The notes beneath the pieces are model-generated. The model was not told the origin of the DNA. It made no database searches and saw only the letters and a list, made by a program, of their open reading frames with translations. A stretch of DNA of 64,000 nucleotides, taken from positions 806,001-870,000 of the forward strand of contig NC_063435.1 in assembly GCF_020379485.1 (NCBI RefSeq), read 5' to 3'. A program made the translations under genes and the position numbers. This stretch comes from Brassica napus (Eukaryota > Streptophyta > Magnoliopsida > Brassicales > Brassicaceae). Below are positions 1 through 12,553 of the stretch, piece by piece (positions within the stretch are counted from its first letter, which is position 1; every line of letters starts with the position of its first letter).

Positions 1-1260
1 CAAAGATTATATAATGTGTATATATTTTGTTTTTAAAATTATATAATTTTGGGCTTTTCTATCTATAATTTCCAGCCACCGCTGATAATATTGCATGATG
101 CATCTAAGGTATAAATCACCAATCCAAATAAAAATGAAATAGTGCCCTATACTACTATGCGATTTATTTATTATAGTCATAGACTCATAATCAACATTCT
201 ATTCTGATTCTGTTTGTTCTGTTATATTTTTCTTTAAATTCTGTTCTACGCTAATCACACATTATATATTGTCTATTTAATTAACATTCTCTTACCTGCT
301 GGTATAATTTTGACGATAAAGTAATAGAAATGTATATTATTTAAACAGTTACCTTTTTCATAATCATCTTTGTTCAACAACTTAACTTCCCACGTTATTT
401 ATGCTACTTACGTCCACATTGTTCGATATCATAGATCCAACAACTCCCTTTTCTATCTTGATATTATTCCATACTGTTTAAAGTTCCCTCTTCTATATAA
501 GGCTGTGCCACTTTATTCTCATAAACTATTGAAAGAATTATCCACTTTATCACCCTTTTAAAAGAATGTCGTGGATCTACTACTTTCACAAAGCTGTTAC
601 AGAATTGGCACATTATCGTTCATGTCCGTTCAAACTTTTTCGTAACAATGTCTGTTCAAACTTCTCTAGAATATGTTTTGCTTTACCAAAAATTGACCAT
701 AAAAACCTAACACTTAAAATTGGTAAGTTCATATATTGATCTATTGTAGTCCACAAAACTGCCATGCATGTACCCATCTTTCCTAGACTTCTAAATCATA
801 TTCACCTTATGCTCAAAACTTTGGATCATCTAACATTCTAACTTGATCCTAAACAGGAGTGATACCATATGCAAATAACTTTTTAATCAAGAAAAATTGC
901 AAAGTGAAAGTGACTTAGTTTCGTATTCGGAAAGGAACACAAATCAGTCATTGCTCGAGTTACGGTTGACAAAACCAAACCACATATATATATGCTTCTC
1001 CGTTCTACCAGTTGCCAGTTACAAATCATGTGAGGATATAATGATAGCGCATGTGCCTGACTCTTTATTTTACAACTGTATACAATTTACTTTAGTTTCT
1101 TGCTTCCGAGTCTGAGATAGACCATTTGTTAATGCGCACACTTGCTTTTTGTGCCTATACATTTGAAATAAAAGACGAAACAATTGCATTAAAAGACATG
1201 CATGGAATTAACCATATACCTGAACCATAAGCACAAAACAAATTTTTTTTTTTTAGTTAC
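1..1260. other. Intergenic, AT-rich, no gene seen
   Basis: No open frame here has plant-like coding character or a recognisable motif. The short frames present start at non-ATG codons or read through AT-rich sequence. The last exon expected for the neighbouring MATE pseudogene (the short C-terminal tail) should lie here, but I could not find it. Confidence 0.6.
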
Positions 1261-3380
1261 CTCTTTTTCCCAGTCACATCTCATAACAATAAAAATCAAT
1301 ATCAGTGTTTGAATCGCGGTTCCTCCGAATATCATACCGGCCCAAATGCCCTATAACATATATAACATTACAAGCAACATACTTATATAGATTAAGAACT
1401 TAACCTTTAAATAGTATTGAGTTTTATTATATAAAAACTGGCGTTTACCTTAACACCAAACTTGTAAATCCAGCCCATGACAAATCCGAGTGGAAGTCCA
1501 ATGAAATAATAGCATCCCAATTCCCAAGTTTATATACGCCACAAATGATTGCCAACCCGAACCAACGGCAACACCTAATCAAAAATATAAAAGTCACCTC
1601 ACCACCAGTGACCCGGTTTATTTTTGGAATAACACACAAACTGATTTTGTCTCTGTGGCGTACCAGAAAGAACTGGTTGAACACTGTTGAGAAGAATCGT
1701 GAAAGCTAAAAGAATAGAAAGATTCTTGACTGCGTTAATGACAGCTTCACTTGAAGAGAAAATCCAACCAATTTGATCATGAAGGAATACAACAAGCACC
1801 GAAAATACTATTCCGATGACTAACGATTGTGTCACTGATATGATCATTGCAAACCTTGCTCCTTTTCCATTGCCTGCTCCTAATTCGTTGGCCACTCGTA
1901 CGCTACAAAAATAATATAAACCAAACTAAACAAAAATTAAAGTATCCACACGATAGTAATAAAAACGAGAGATTGGTATAAGATTACCCTGTCCCGGTGA
2001 GGAAAGCAATTGGAATCATCAGCTCCAGTCCGTTTATCATCATGCTGCCGATGAACAATGCTATTATTAAAAATAGTTAAAAACTATTATATGATAGTTT
2101 TCCATATATTTAGTATATTAATTTTCTATATATCAATAATTAACGTACCATATAGATAGGGAGTCGACAGCAATTTTGTATCTTCCAGATTTCCAGTCAT
2201 CAGAATTAGAATCTTATAATACCAACTCTCCAAGCTGTCTCGAAAAAGCATACCATAAGAATTTGTGTTTTTATATATCGTAAACTAAATGGAAAAAAAA
2301 TATGCGACAAAAGTGGTGTTTAACTAGTAATACCAAAGCATGACTCCGGAGGAGGCAGAGAGATGAGCAAACTCCCAAAGTCCTGTGAAAGCTTCCATGG
2401 AGAAACCAGTCCAAGTGAGCGGACAACCGCCGCAGGTGGTGTAAGTAAATAAAATGATGAGGTTTAGCCACCATGACACGTTATAACAGTAGCCATTGTC
2501 CCTATGACTCCAAGTTTAAGACCGTATACAAAAAGCCAGCACACAAATATGTGAACTGCAAGTGCTATTCCAGATGATATTGCAATCACCTGGTGGTAAT
2601 GTAATACAGTATCAACCAAACACCATTAAGCAATAATAATATCAAGAACATATGAGTGATTATTAATTGTCATTGTGAGTGATATTTATCTAAATGAAAC
2701 ACAAATGAGTTAGGTTAAAGTTGTGACATATATACCCTATTCTTGAGCTGGCATTGGAGGAATCGGTTGAGAGGGAAAACGAAGGCAAATGCGAAATGGA
2801 TAGGAATGACCCAAACAGCGATGGAACCGGAGAGCTCGGCAATGCATGTCGTCAGGCTGGCCAAAGTACTTAAGAATGGGAGTTGCAAAGAAGTACATCG
2901 GGAGGAGCAAGATGGAGAATAAGAAGAGAACAATCAAAGATCGCTGCAAATACACTCCTAACATGTCATATATTTTCGCCCCAAACGCTTGACCGCACAA
3001 CGTTTGCAACGCACTCGCCATTCCAAGCTGCATATAAGAGAATTTATAGTTTCTTGATATATAAACATTATAAGGTAAGCCAAATAAAGATTTTTATATG
3101 CGTGTGTGTATACCAGGAGGCCGACGTTGAAGCCGATGATGACGTTGCTGACGATGGAGATGGCTGCGAGTTCTAGCTCGCCGAGGTGGCCGGCAAAGGC
3201 CTGCGTGATGACGAGGATCAAGTTGGTCGAGATTCTGGTGAATATAGCTGGTCCAACGATACGCCATAATTTCTTAGTCTCAACCAATATATCTCCGTCG
3301 TCCTCAGCTTCATGTTGACCCCTTAACAGAGGAATCTTCGCCTTCTCTACACCGTCTGATTCGTCGTATCTCTCTCCCAT
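1261..3380 (-). pseudogene. MATE/DTX multidrug-and-toxin efflux transporter, frameshifted pseudogene
   Basis: Remnant of a MATE-family proton-coupled efflux carrier of the DTX22/DTX27 type; intact members are about 490-residue proteins with 12 membrane spans. Eight exon segments with GT-AG borders can be read on the minus strand: 3380-3114, 3027-2736, 2589-2334, 2234-2149, 2044-1988, 1902-1664, 1574-1449 and 1350-1261. Recognisable blocks are FAGHLGELELAAISIV (exon 1), TLCGQAFGAK and FGQPDD (exon 2), RVANELGAGNGKGARFA (exon 6) and a C-terminal MRCDWEKE (exon 8). At least four frame lesions break it: 4 extra bases near 2843-2848, one base lost (or two gained) near 2475, the same near 2173, and a 7-bp tandem duplication at 1514-1527. 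The short C-terminal exon is absent. The AGP gene just upstream matches the Arabidopsis At5g10420-At5g10430 order. Exon borders are inferred from homology. Non-function is a confident call if the assembly is right. Confidence 0.88.
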
Positions 3381-5289
3381 CCCCGAGCTTCTGGAAAATT
3401 ATAAAATGATCAAATAAAAGAGTAGCAGATACGTGTTGACACACACAATATATTCAGAAAATGATAATAGGGAGATTATAGAAACTGAACCCGTGTTACT
3501 TGTCTACTTATCGTCGACATTTTATGGAAAACAAAACATTTTTTGTTTTGTTAAACATCAATGGTTACCATATATAGTCTCATATGATGATTAAATAAAA
3601 AAGCAGTAGCAACTAGCAAGAAACCCTCGCTTTCAAGATGATTTATTTTACTATTAACGCACCATGAGTCAGTTACTTAATCATGATATACCAAATCTTT
3701 GACTTCCCTCAATACGCCAACTACGTCCACACTGGCTGTTGTCATGGACTTAACTTTCATTTGATTTTATCCATATTGTAATTAAGAATTTATTCATCTA
3801 TATAGAGCCGAGTCCCTTCACGCTCATAAACTAATGGTTGCAAAACCAGAGAAGATGTTAATATATATGCTTATTTCTCACCATTCACCAAACATGGCAT
3901 TGCTTAGGTTTTGGTTTGCATAACTGGATAACTATATACATCGATTTACTGGCTTTCCAGATTTCAATTGATCAATCATACGATGTATATTTTAATCATT
4001 TGCGGGTGGAAACACATTCTTCTGTTTCGTGCATCCCACCGTTTTTATGCGCAGAGTTGCAGACTACGTGCCTGCATGCAATGACTGCATGCAATGACAT
4101 ATATGTTATATAAACTATATAGGTGAAAGATAACAAACAAATACTAGACAATATATTCATTTTTGGAAAGATATAGTATTATAAAATTGAATCCACGAGG
4201 AAGTATTAAAAATTTTAACTGGAATAATTTTATATCTATTTTTAGTTCAAAAAACCTTAAACGTGTAATAGAAACAGATACATAGCGCCAAACTCCGGTG
4301 GGAAAAGTCATCTCTGTTGACTTTTAGTCATCTGACTAAAGATTTTTTTGTCCAGACTAAATAATTAATACGGTGATGCAAAGTTGCAAACATGTTGGCC
4401 TGTAAATTTAGGAATTAGTGTAGCCTATATATGTATACAGTATATAAGAAGCAAACGATCTAATATCGCTGCATAAACATTCCCAATTTGTAATCTCTAA
4501 TAGACTTGAAATATTTTCTTATAGGCTACACGTTATATTAATCTAAGCCCGAAAAAGTTGAAGCCAAGTGTTTTTTCAAAAAAAAAAAAAAAAGTTGAAG
4601 CCTAGTGTGAAGTTGTTGATACTTGAAATGGCTTGGAGTTCACGATAGCCGAGAAATGGCCTCCGAAGGCTGAGTAGTGATGAGGTTGTAAATAAAGTTT
4701 TAAAAGTTTGAACTGGTGGACTCGTTGTCTGAACTGATATGGCCCAACATTTTTGTTCTGGTAACACTGTAAGCTTTTTGTCTAACCATTTCTTGAGGTG
4801 GTAATGAGATTTGGCTAAGTAATATATAAGATAGATAGACTACTCCATTAATCACGCAATTGATTTTAAGCTGAAGCCCATAATAAATTTTATGGCCTAA
4901 ACTCGAATCTAACGTATCCTCAATTATATATGGAACTTTTCTTTTCCACCCAATTTCAAGTTTAAGAATTCGTTTAAACTAAACGAAAGATTATGAAATT
5001 ATTTTATTAATCTATGATTTGGATTTACATAAACAGATCACTCCTCTACACACACACTTCCCATTATAAATTACACGTGTCAACGTTCCATTAGTTCTCA
5101 CCATGAATCACTTACCCCGGTCCGACAATACACGTAAAGTATAATACAAATTTAAATGATCAAATAGCGAAATACGAAAATAAAAGAAATACTCACATAA
5201 CACCAAAGATTTGAAATAATTGAGGGAATAAATAAAGAAAAAAAAATGAAAATCTGAAATTTGAAACAAATGTGAAAAATAAAAAGATG
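3381..5289. other. Intergenic between MATE pseudogene and AGP gene
   Basis: AT-rich spacer. It would hold the 5' region of the MATE pseudogene (from 3381 upward) and the 3' region of the AGP gene (below 5290). No further gene, RNA gene or transposon with visible ends was found. Confidence 0.6.
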
Positions 5290-5720
5290 TTAAGCTAAAA
5301 CGGCGGTGTACATAACAGCAGCGAAGACGGTTCCGGCGATGAAAGCCTTGTTGGAGAGAAAGCGGCACTAGGAGCAGGCGCATCCTCTGAAGGCCCTGGA
5401 GAAAGTCCGCTAGGGCTCGAGGCGGGACCTTCTGGTGCTGGGGGAGAGGCGCTAGGAGCATCAGATGGAGAAGGAGCAGCCGATGGTGGAGTGGTGGCAG
5501 GGGCTGGAGTCGCGGCAGGTGGTGGAGTGGTGGCTGGAGCTGGGGTTGCGGCGGGAGGTGGGGTGGCCACTGGAGGAGGAGTAGCGACAGTAGCGACAGG
5601 AGGAGGAGTAGCAACGGGAGGAGGAGGAGTAGCTGTGGGAGTGGGAGCTGGGGCTTGAGCAAGTGCAACTGTGGCGAAGAGAGCCATTATCAAGAAAACT
5701 TGGACACTTTTGGAACCCAT
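5290..5720 (-). CDS. Classical arabinogalactan protein (AGP4/AGP7-like); GPI signal out of frame
   Basis: Single-exon precursor of a cell-surface arabinogalactan proteoglycan. The ATG at 5720 starts MGSKSVQVFLIMALFATVALA, a typical secretion signal. A roughly 100-residue domain of Ala/Pro/Thr repeats follows (units such as TPPPVATPPPAATPAP), the substrate for prolyl hydroxylation and arabinogalactan addition. Classical AGPs then end in a hydrophobic GPI-attachment signal. Here the expected signal (NKAFIAGTVFAAVMYTAVLA) is present in the DNA but in another frame, ending at a stop at 5290-5292. Two extra bases in a GAGAGA run at 5354-5359 divert the actual frame to a stop at 5295-5297 after 141 residues, with a non-hydrophobic tail. 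If real, the product would be secreted but not anchored. Neighbour order matches At5g10430. Family assignment is firm; the functional effect is inferred. Confidence 0.88.
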
Positions 5721-5814
5721 TTCTCTTTAGAAGATGTTTATTCTTGATAGTGAGAGAGGTTATGAGATGAGAGAGAGAGAGAGAGTTCTGAAGTTGTGAA
5801 AAATGGAAGAGGAC

Positions 5815-5822
5815 TTATAAAA
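5815..5822 (-). promoter_or_regulatory. TATA box of the AGP gene
   Basis: Reads TTTTATAA on the minus strand, about 95 bases upstream of the AGP start codon at 5720. A GA-rich leader lies between (5768-5785 on the plus strand). Spacing suits a plant TATA box with a leader of about 60-70 bases. Inferred from position only. Confidence 0.5.
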
Positions 5823-6390
5823 GGAGAGAATATGAAGTATTAATTAAAGAAGATTTCTAATATCTTTTAATATAGTATAGTAATATATGCAGACTAACAT
5901 GCAAACGCATAATTGGAACATGGGGTGTACTCTCCGAGGCCGAAGCATTAATAACATTTTCCAAAAAATAAAAAAAATCATACAAAATTGAATCTGTGAT
6001 TGTATTATGTGTATCGATAATGACAATTTGACATATTTTAGAAGGTAAATCGATTTAAACATATGGAAGATAGATATCGTAAAGATTAGTCGGATGAAGA
6101 CTTAACATCTTTGTTATGTTGACTTTGCTTAGTAGACAATCCACAGACCATGATGTAACGTTAAATTAGACAAAGTTAACCTTGATTAGTTAATTAGAGC
6201 TGTGATTGGATGGTGAATAAATATAATTGGAGAGAGAATCCAATATTTGTAATAATATGATTTCAAAGATCATTAATGTTATATGACGTGACAAATGTGT
6301 GAAGACAGCTAACATGTCTAGTTCAAGAATCAAGAATTGCAACTGCGGTTCATGCGGTTTGCGGGACAAGTGCGGATTTCTTACAAAACA

Positions 6391-6480
6391 GTGCGGTTTT
6401 GATAAAAAAAAGTAGTGCGGTTTTGATAAAAAAAGTAGTGCGGTTTTGATAAAAAAAAGTAGTGCGGTTTTGATAAAAAA
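6391..6480. repeat. Tandem array, four copies of a 23-24 bp unit
   Basis: Four direct copies start at 6391, 6415, 6438 and 6462. Each reads GTGCGGTTTTGATAAAAA followed by a few A's and GTA. A minus-strand open frame running across it (repeats of FIKTALLF/FLSKPHYF) is only the translation of the repeat. The GCGG core recurs through 6340-7690, as in subterminal repeats of hAT-like non-autonomous transposons. Confidence 0.85.
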
Positions 6481-7136
6481 TAATGTTATTTTGATAGAAC
6501 AAAAATTATGTAAAATAATTATACTAATACAATTATAAATTATTTTTTTTTTGCTTAGTAATAATATCATATTTAAAAAAAAACCTTAACCGGATAGAAA
6601 CAATATAATATACAATAAATATATATTTCACATTTGAATTTAGAGTTTAATGATTATAACTTATGGTTAAGTATTTATAGCATAGGTTAAGTTTATGCAT
6701 GAGCAAAGAAATGGGAACCGAAATTTAAAACGGAACGAAAACAAAAAACCTGAAACATAACTGGACCGAAACCATTACATACTCGAACAGTTTCTATGTT
6801 ATATATTCGAAAAAACAGATCCAAAACCAAACCGAAAACAAAAAGAATATCTGAGTATATAAAAAATATTAATTGTCAAAATATAATTAAAGTACTCAAT
6901 ATTTTATCCAAACTACTCGAAATATACGAACTCCAATGATTTATTTTGGATATTTGACGGTTCCATTTTATTATCCAAACTGACCTAAACCTGCAACTAC
7001 ATGAATTGATCAAAACCAAAAAATTGTATGTTTTTATATGAATTTTTTAGCCCTCTACCCAAACTACATGTCACCTGAAATATTTAACCCGAACTGAACT
7101 GATACTGAAATTAATTATAACTTATACATATGGCTC

Positions 7137-7285
7137 CGAATGGTGACTGCGGTTTGAGCGGTGTGGAACAAGCGGTTCAACTGCAGTGCGGTTTTAACAG
7201 TATAAAAATGTATAGATATATAGTATATGTAAAGATTTTTGTTACTGTTAACTGCGGAGCGGGGCGGGACGATGGTCACCATTCG
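7137..7285. mobile_element. Small inverted-repeat element (MITE-like), 149 bp
   Basis: Starts CGAATGGTGAC and ends GTCACCATTCG, giving 11-bp perfect terminal inverted repeats. The interior has GCGGTTTGAGCGG-type repeats at the left and GCGGAGCGGGGCGGG at the right, a subterminal pattern typical of hAT-related MITEs. No clear target duplication was found. Confidence 0.55.
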
Positions 7286-8843
7286 AAACCATAATCAATT
7301 TATATGAAACAGTGCAACCATATATTTAATAAATGACTATAACATGTATTTCTTATAAATCTGTTTTGTTTTAAATTAATTATTACTATTAAAAAGTAAT
7401 TTCACAATAAATAAATAAAAGCAAAACCGCAAAGCTATCTCAAGTACCGCACCATAATAAAACGTGGAACCATGACAAGTGCGTTATTCCAAAAAGTAGA
7501 GCAAACAAAAAAAATTGTTTTGGGTTTTGACAAGTGCGTTTTTCACAGCAAATACGCACCGCTTTTAATCAATTGTGTGAATGGTAACTTTATTAATTTT
7601 CTTTTTCGTTATCACAAATACGCACTATGTGAATGGTGAAATATTAATTGCTTCACAAATTCCGCACTTGAATTCCGCAATCAGATGTCTCCATTCATTA
7701 CCTTAATCCACTTGTTATTTTTTTTTTGTCAAACAATCCACTTGTTATTTTAATTCTTATATATATACAACAACGACCCTTTTATATAACTTTGGCATAG
7801 TAAAAGTTATCTTATTATATAGCAAATAAATATTATAAACAGTAACGATGATTAATCCCATGTGCCTGACCTGATAATTTGATTAAGTTTTGTGAATATT
7901 ATTGGTGTTGTTACCGTTGCTGGACATTGCTAATAAACCCGTTGGAAATAGCTGTCAGTGAATATAAAATAATGTTGATAGACACAAAGTATGAATAGAA
8001 AGAAATAAACGTATAAAAAGATACGTCGTCTGGTAATAGCCTGTAAAGCCTATCTCAACAGTGATTCAGAAGGTAAGATGTCCTTTTTAATGTTTTTTCG
8101 ATTGAATGTATATTAGTGAATCATTCATAGTTGGCAATGTATTGCCAGTTGTGATGAACGAACCTAAAAATTCATTATGTTATCTTTGACTAATAGGGCC
8201 AGCTACTGATCCACTTGTCTCGACTATGCAATCGAAATGAGAGTTAAACTGAAATTCCATTACGATGGATTTCGACTGATAAACGCCAAAAAGGAAGATC
8301 AGAAGCTAAAAATAATAATTAAAATGGGCTCAGCTGTATGCCCACTGCCCAGCCATTACGATGATACAAAAAAATGGGCTTCGTATCGTTCCATGCATAC
8401 AATGCAGCCTAGTGGTCCAACTACAATCTCGATGTTATGCATCTCCTTGTCCTTGTGCAACGAGATTCCACTTCTTCGATTCTTGTATACGTGTGAGCAC
8501 GTTTATGGTTGCTCTATGTTGAAGTAAAATTTCATTCACCACAAAACACAACCCCCAAGAATTTTGGTTTCCCCGAATCAAGATTCGAGTATAACGAAAA
8601 AGAAGGTTTTAAGCAAAAAGTCAAGAGATGACAAATCCTTAGAGAACATAGTTTAAGACAATATTAAATAAGTAGAGTAGATCATCAATCATCATCAAGC
8701 TGTGCACATAAATTTTCATAAACACTTAACACTTCAATACTTTTTTTTGGTTCAACAGTTTTGAGCAAAGGTTACGGGGGATGTTGAGATCGAAAATTGG
8801 TGGCGGAAACACGGCTCATAACACTCTCCCTTCCTCAAGCTCC
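7286..8843. other. Intergenic, 3' of the 14-3-3 gene
   Basis: AT-rich sequence with no recognisable gene. A 96-codon plus-strand ATG frame at 8237-8527 has no motif and no splice context, so I do not call it. The last few hundred bases before 8844 would hold the 14-3-3 3' UTR. Confidence 0.55.
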
Positions 8844-9955
<1,112 letters not shown>

Positions 9956-10426
9956 TGGAGAGAGAAAGTGTGTGAGAGAGAGAGAGATTGAGTTTTTTTT
10001 TTTTTTTTGGTGAGGAAATGAGGAGAGAAGGAGAAGAGGAGGAATAAAGAGAGAAAAGAGTCAAGTGGGATATAGAAAATGTATGTTTCAGACGCGCGCG
10101 TGGGTTTAGTTTGGAGTATACGGCGTCGTTTTGTTTAGGAGCTTTGGTAAAGTGAGGAGCGTGGAGTGTGTAGGAGCGTGGAGGGTTTGGTAATGTGATA
10201 AGAGCGAGTGAATGGATGATAACGATGTTTATTAGTGAGTCAGCTTGCTGTCACTAGTTTGGATTATTTGGGCCTTTAGTGGGCCTTTTCAAGCTTAATA
10301 CTACTGGGCTCGCATCCACTGAGTAAGGTTTTGAGTACCATAGTTTGAATAATATCAATACCAGAATATGATAGACGTTTGAGTTTATCAAAATGGAGAA
10401 ATTATTAATCAAATAAATAAAAATTA

Positions 10427-10512
10427 CGTCGCTCGCATGAGAGATTCGAACTCTCGCGGGGAAACCCCATGTACTTAGCAGGCACACGCCTTAACCACTC
10501 GGCCAAAGCGAC
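10427..10512 (-). tRNA. tRNA-Ser (anticodon GCU)
   Basis: Reverse complement begins GTCGCTTTGGCCGAGTGG and ends GAGCGAC plus discriminator G. It has the long variable arm of class II tRNAs, a T-arm GAGAGTTCGAATCTCTC and the anticodon GCT in CCTGCTAAG. Length is 86 with no intron. A T-rich run follows the 3' end on the minus strand (near 10418-10423), suitable as a Pol III terminator. All arms pair, so it looks functional. Confidence 0.95.
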
Positions 10513-10664
10513 TTTTTGAAAAAAAAAGAATCAAAATGAAGTGGACTGAGGGTAAGTAAACAATGGTAAAGACGACGAACACTTTTGGTGGTTCGATTGG
10601 TTCTGGTTCTAAAGGTGTTCTTGTTCTGTGGACTAGCTTCTGGGATTTGAAGTAAGAGAAAAAA

Positions 10665-10736
10665 ATGCTCTCTTCTCCGCATCTCTCCCAGCCAATGAAT
10701 GGACTCAAAGACATCGTCGAGACACGAAACTTTAAG
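10665..10736 (+). pseudogene. First exon of a HAD-family hydrolase (At5g10460-like), gene truncated
   Basis: An ATG opens 24 codons, MLSSPHLSQPMNGLKDIVET then RNFK, ending at a possible donor AAG/GTTATA. This resembles the N-terminus of a plant haloacid-dehalogenase-like hydrolase (class IIA, NGLR-IAE-RNFK preceding the WLLDQFGVLHDG motif), which follows the 14-3-3 gene in Arabidopsis. The catalytic exons (DQFGVLHDG and downstream) are not found before the N gap at 11,103, so the rest lies in the gap, was lost, or sits elsewhere. The match is short and from memory, so the call is tentative. Confidence 0.45.
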
Positions 10737-11102
10737 GTTATACCTCATCTGTCTCTGTTTTTTTGTAACGTCTTCGTTGACTTTCTGCTCTTGAGATTAG
10801 CGAGCTCATTAACGATATATATATGTTAATCTAATGATCCGATTGGCTTCAACTTGTTAGCAAAATGGGTTCCTTTAATTGCATAGTATGCTCGTGTAAT
10901 CTGTAAAAGCATTCATACAACTTTCTGTTATTGTAACAAAAATTGCACCTTTTTGCCTATACATCAGCAGAGATTATTAGTTTGATTGTATTTTTCCATT
11001 TGAGCAAGAATAACGTTTGGTGAGGCACTTAGCTTCATCATATGGAAGCTTGTAACTTAAACATTGCACTGTGTTTTTATTTATCAAAACAACTAGTGAA
11101 TA

Positions 11103-11202
11103 NNNNNNNNNNNNNNNNNNNNNNNNNNNNNNNNNNNNNNNNNNNNNNNNNNNNNNNNNNNNNNNNNNNNNNNNNNNNNNNNNNNNNNNNNNNNNNNNNN
11201 NN
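11103..11202. other. Assembly gap, exactly 100 N
   Basis: A run of exactly 100 N, the conventional placeholder for a scaffold join of unknown size. Everything recognisable to its left corresponds to one Arabidopsis neighbourhood and everything to its right to another about 100 loci away, so contiguity across it is not demonstrated. Confidence 0.98.
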
Positions 11203-12126
11203 TCTGAGTTTTGTTTGTCTAATTTTAGACATTTACTTTGCACTATTGTATATATTTTTAAATATTCAAATTTTGAACAACTTCAAATCATCTTATATAT
11301 TTAATATATTTATATATATTAAATCTAAAAAATATTATATATTTAAGTATGTAATCAATTTTGGATATATTCGGGTGCCCGAAGTATTTCGGTCCAGATC
11401 GAGTTTGGTTTCGGTTTATCATGATTACTATAAAATTTGACTTAACGTTAGATATTTGACACATCATTTTGCTCAGTTTTGATTCTTGACACTTATACAT
11501 ACTTACTGTTGGATCGGATTCTGTTTATTTTTCGGATTCAAGGTTTTTTTTTTGCAAGCCCTACCCAAAAACTGGTACAAGTACATGCAACATATCTTAA
11601 AACAAGCCCATGCAACGTGTGAAATGTAAAAAAGAAACACAATTTTTTTTTTCAAGTTCAGTAGTCTTTACAAGTTAAGAGTAAACAAATTTGTGTTTAG
11701 ACAATTATAAAAATCTTATAATTTTTATTAATTTTTGAAATCATATTTATCTTGTTTTTTGTTTTCAGGTTTCATATTAATCTTGTTAAAGATTTTCTAA
11801 AGGTTACCGAATTATTATAAATAATTTGTTTTATTTATTTAATAAAGAAATTGTTTTTAATAGAAAAGTCCCACTTTTATCATTGGAAAACCAAATATGG
11901 AGAATGAATTGTACGTAGACTAAGAAATGGCACATAATATCAGTAAATGAATTATAAAAATTATGTTTGAAAAAAAAAGACTAATTATAGCCGTTGAATT
12001 TTTTTAACCTCTTTTTTTTTGTTATAAAGAGCCGTTGTTACAAGCGAAGTGATCATCTACTTTACTTTCTCTGCAAGCAAGGAAAGGTGCTAGGGTTTGT
12101 GAGTTCTGAAGCGACGATCGAAAACG
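11203..12126. other. Intergenic, AT-rich
   Basis: No gene seen. The ending (around 12,040-12,126) looks like a GC-richer transcript leader running into the SLU7-like remnant. Confidence 0.55.
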
Positions 12127-12553
12127 ATGAAATCATCAACGGAGAAATCTGAAAGAAAAAAGTAATTAGTTTGCTTAGCGTTTCGTTAATACTTACGGAA
12201 CAGATTTGTGTTTCTATCATAACTTTTTTTTTGCAGCGGATTGTAGTGGTGACGAGAAAGATCGCGAGGAGAAGTGGAGGTGGTACGACCGCGAAGCGAA
12301 GATCCACCACGCAAAAAAGTTTAGAAACGGAGCTTGTGCAAAGTAAGCAACGTGTGGTGATGTTTCTTGTTTTGAGTATTCAATCTGCTTAATATAGTTG
12401 CTCAATTTGATTTTAGCTCTCTCGTTTATAAATATCCGTTAGAAGAGATTCATCATCTTCCTACTCTTTCTTTTTGTGGAGAGAGTTCACCTGAAGAAGT
12501 GGTGTTGGTATGATCGTGGAGCGAAGATACATCAAGCCGAGAGAGTTTTAACT
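12127..12553 (+). pseudogene. SLU7-like splicing-factor scraps, two diverged copies
   Basis: Two short segments resemble the zinc-knuckle neighbourhood of SLU7/Prp18-interacting splicing factors (family pattern WYDRGAKI-QAEK-R-GAC). The first lies at 12,237-12,342 after a clear TTTTTTGCAG acceptor and reads WRWYDREAKIHHAKKFRNGA then CAK up to a GTAAGC donor. The second, at 12,476-12,553, reads KKWCWYDRGAKIHQAERVLT. An upstream ATG exon (12,127-12,161, MKSSTEKSERK) joins the first segment one base out of frame, and the C-x2-C knuckle itself is missing. A partial tandem duplication of a broken gene is the simplest reading. Identification rests on a 20-residue pattern. Confidence 0.5.

Larger units (their letters stand above)
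6200..7710. mobile_element. Degenerate hAT-like non-autonomous element cluster
   Basis: The stretch is studded with short GCGG/CCGC motifs in both orientations, including ACAAGTGCGGATTT near 6366 and its inverted counterpart around 7650-7680. A right-hand end (reverse complement GAATGGAGACATCTG, near 7690) resembles the ends of the smaller inverted-repeat element nested at 7137-7285. I could not identify a matching left terminus or a target duplication, so the outer boundaries are approximate. No transposase coding was seen. Confidence 0.35.

Noticed and set aside
2320..2334. Premature TAG in the MATE exon after GVMLWYY
   Set aside because: This is intron sequence: a donor GTATTACT lies right after GTC ATG CTT TG, and the acceptor before CTTGGAGAGTTGG restores CLESWYY.
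5108..5668. Leucine-rich 186-codon minus-strand frame over the AGP gene
   Set aside because: It is the AGP repeat read in another frame; CCA/CCT-rich repeats give Leu/Pro runs. The AGP frame has a signal peptide and family match.
6190..6570. 126-codon minus-strand frame with FIKTALLF repeats
   Set aside because: Translation of the 24-bp tandem array and AT-rich flanks; no motif beyond the repeat.
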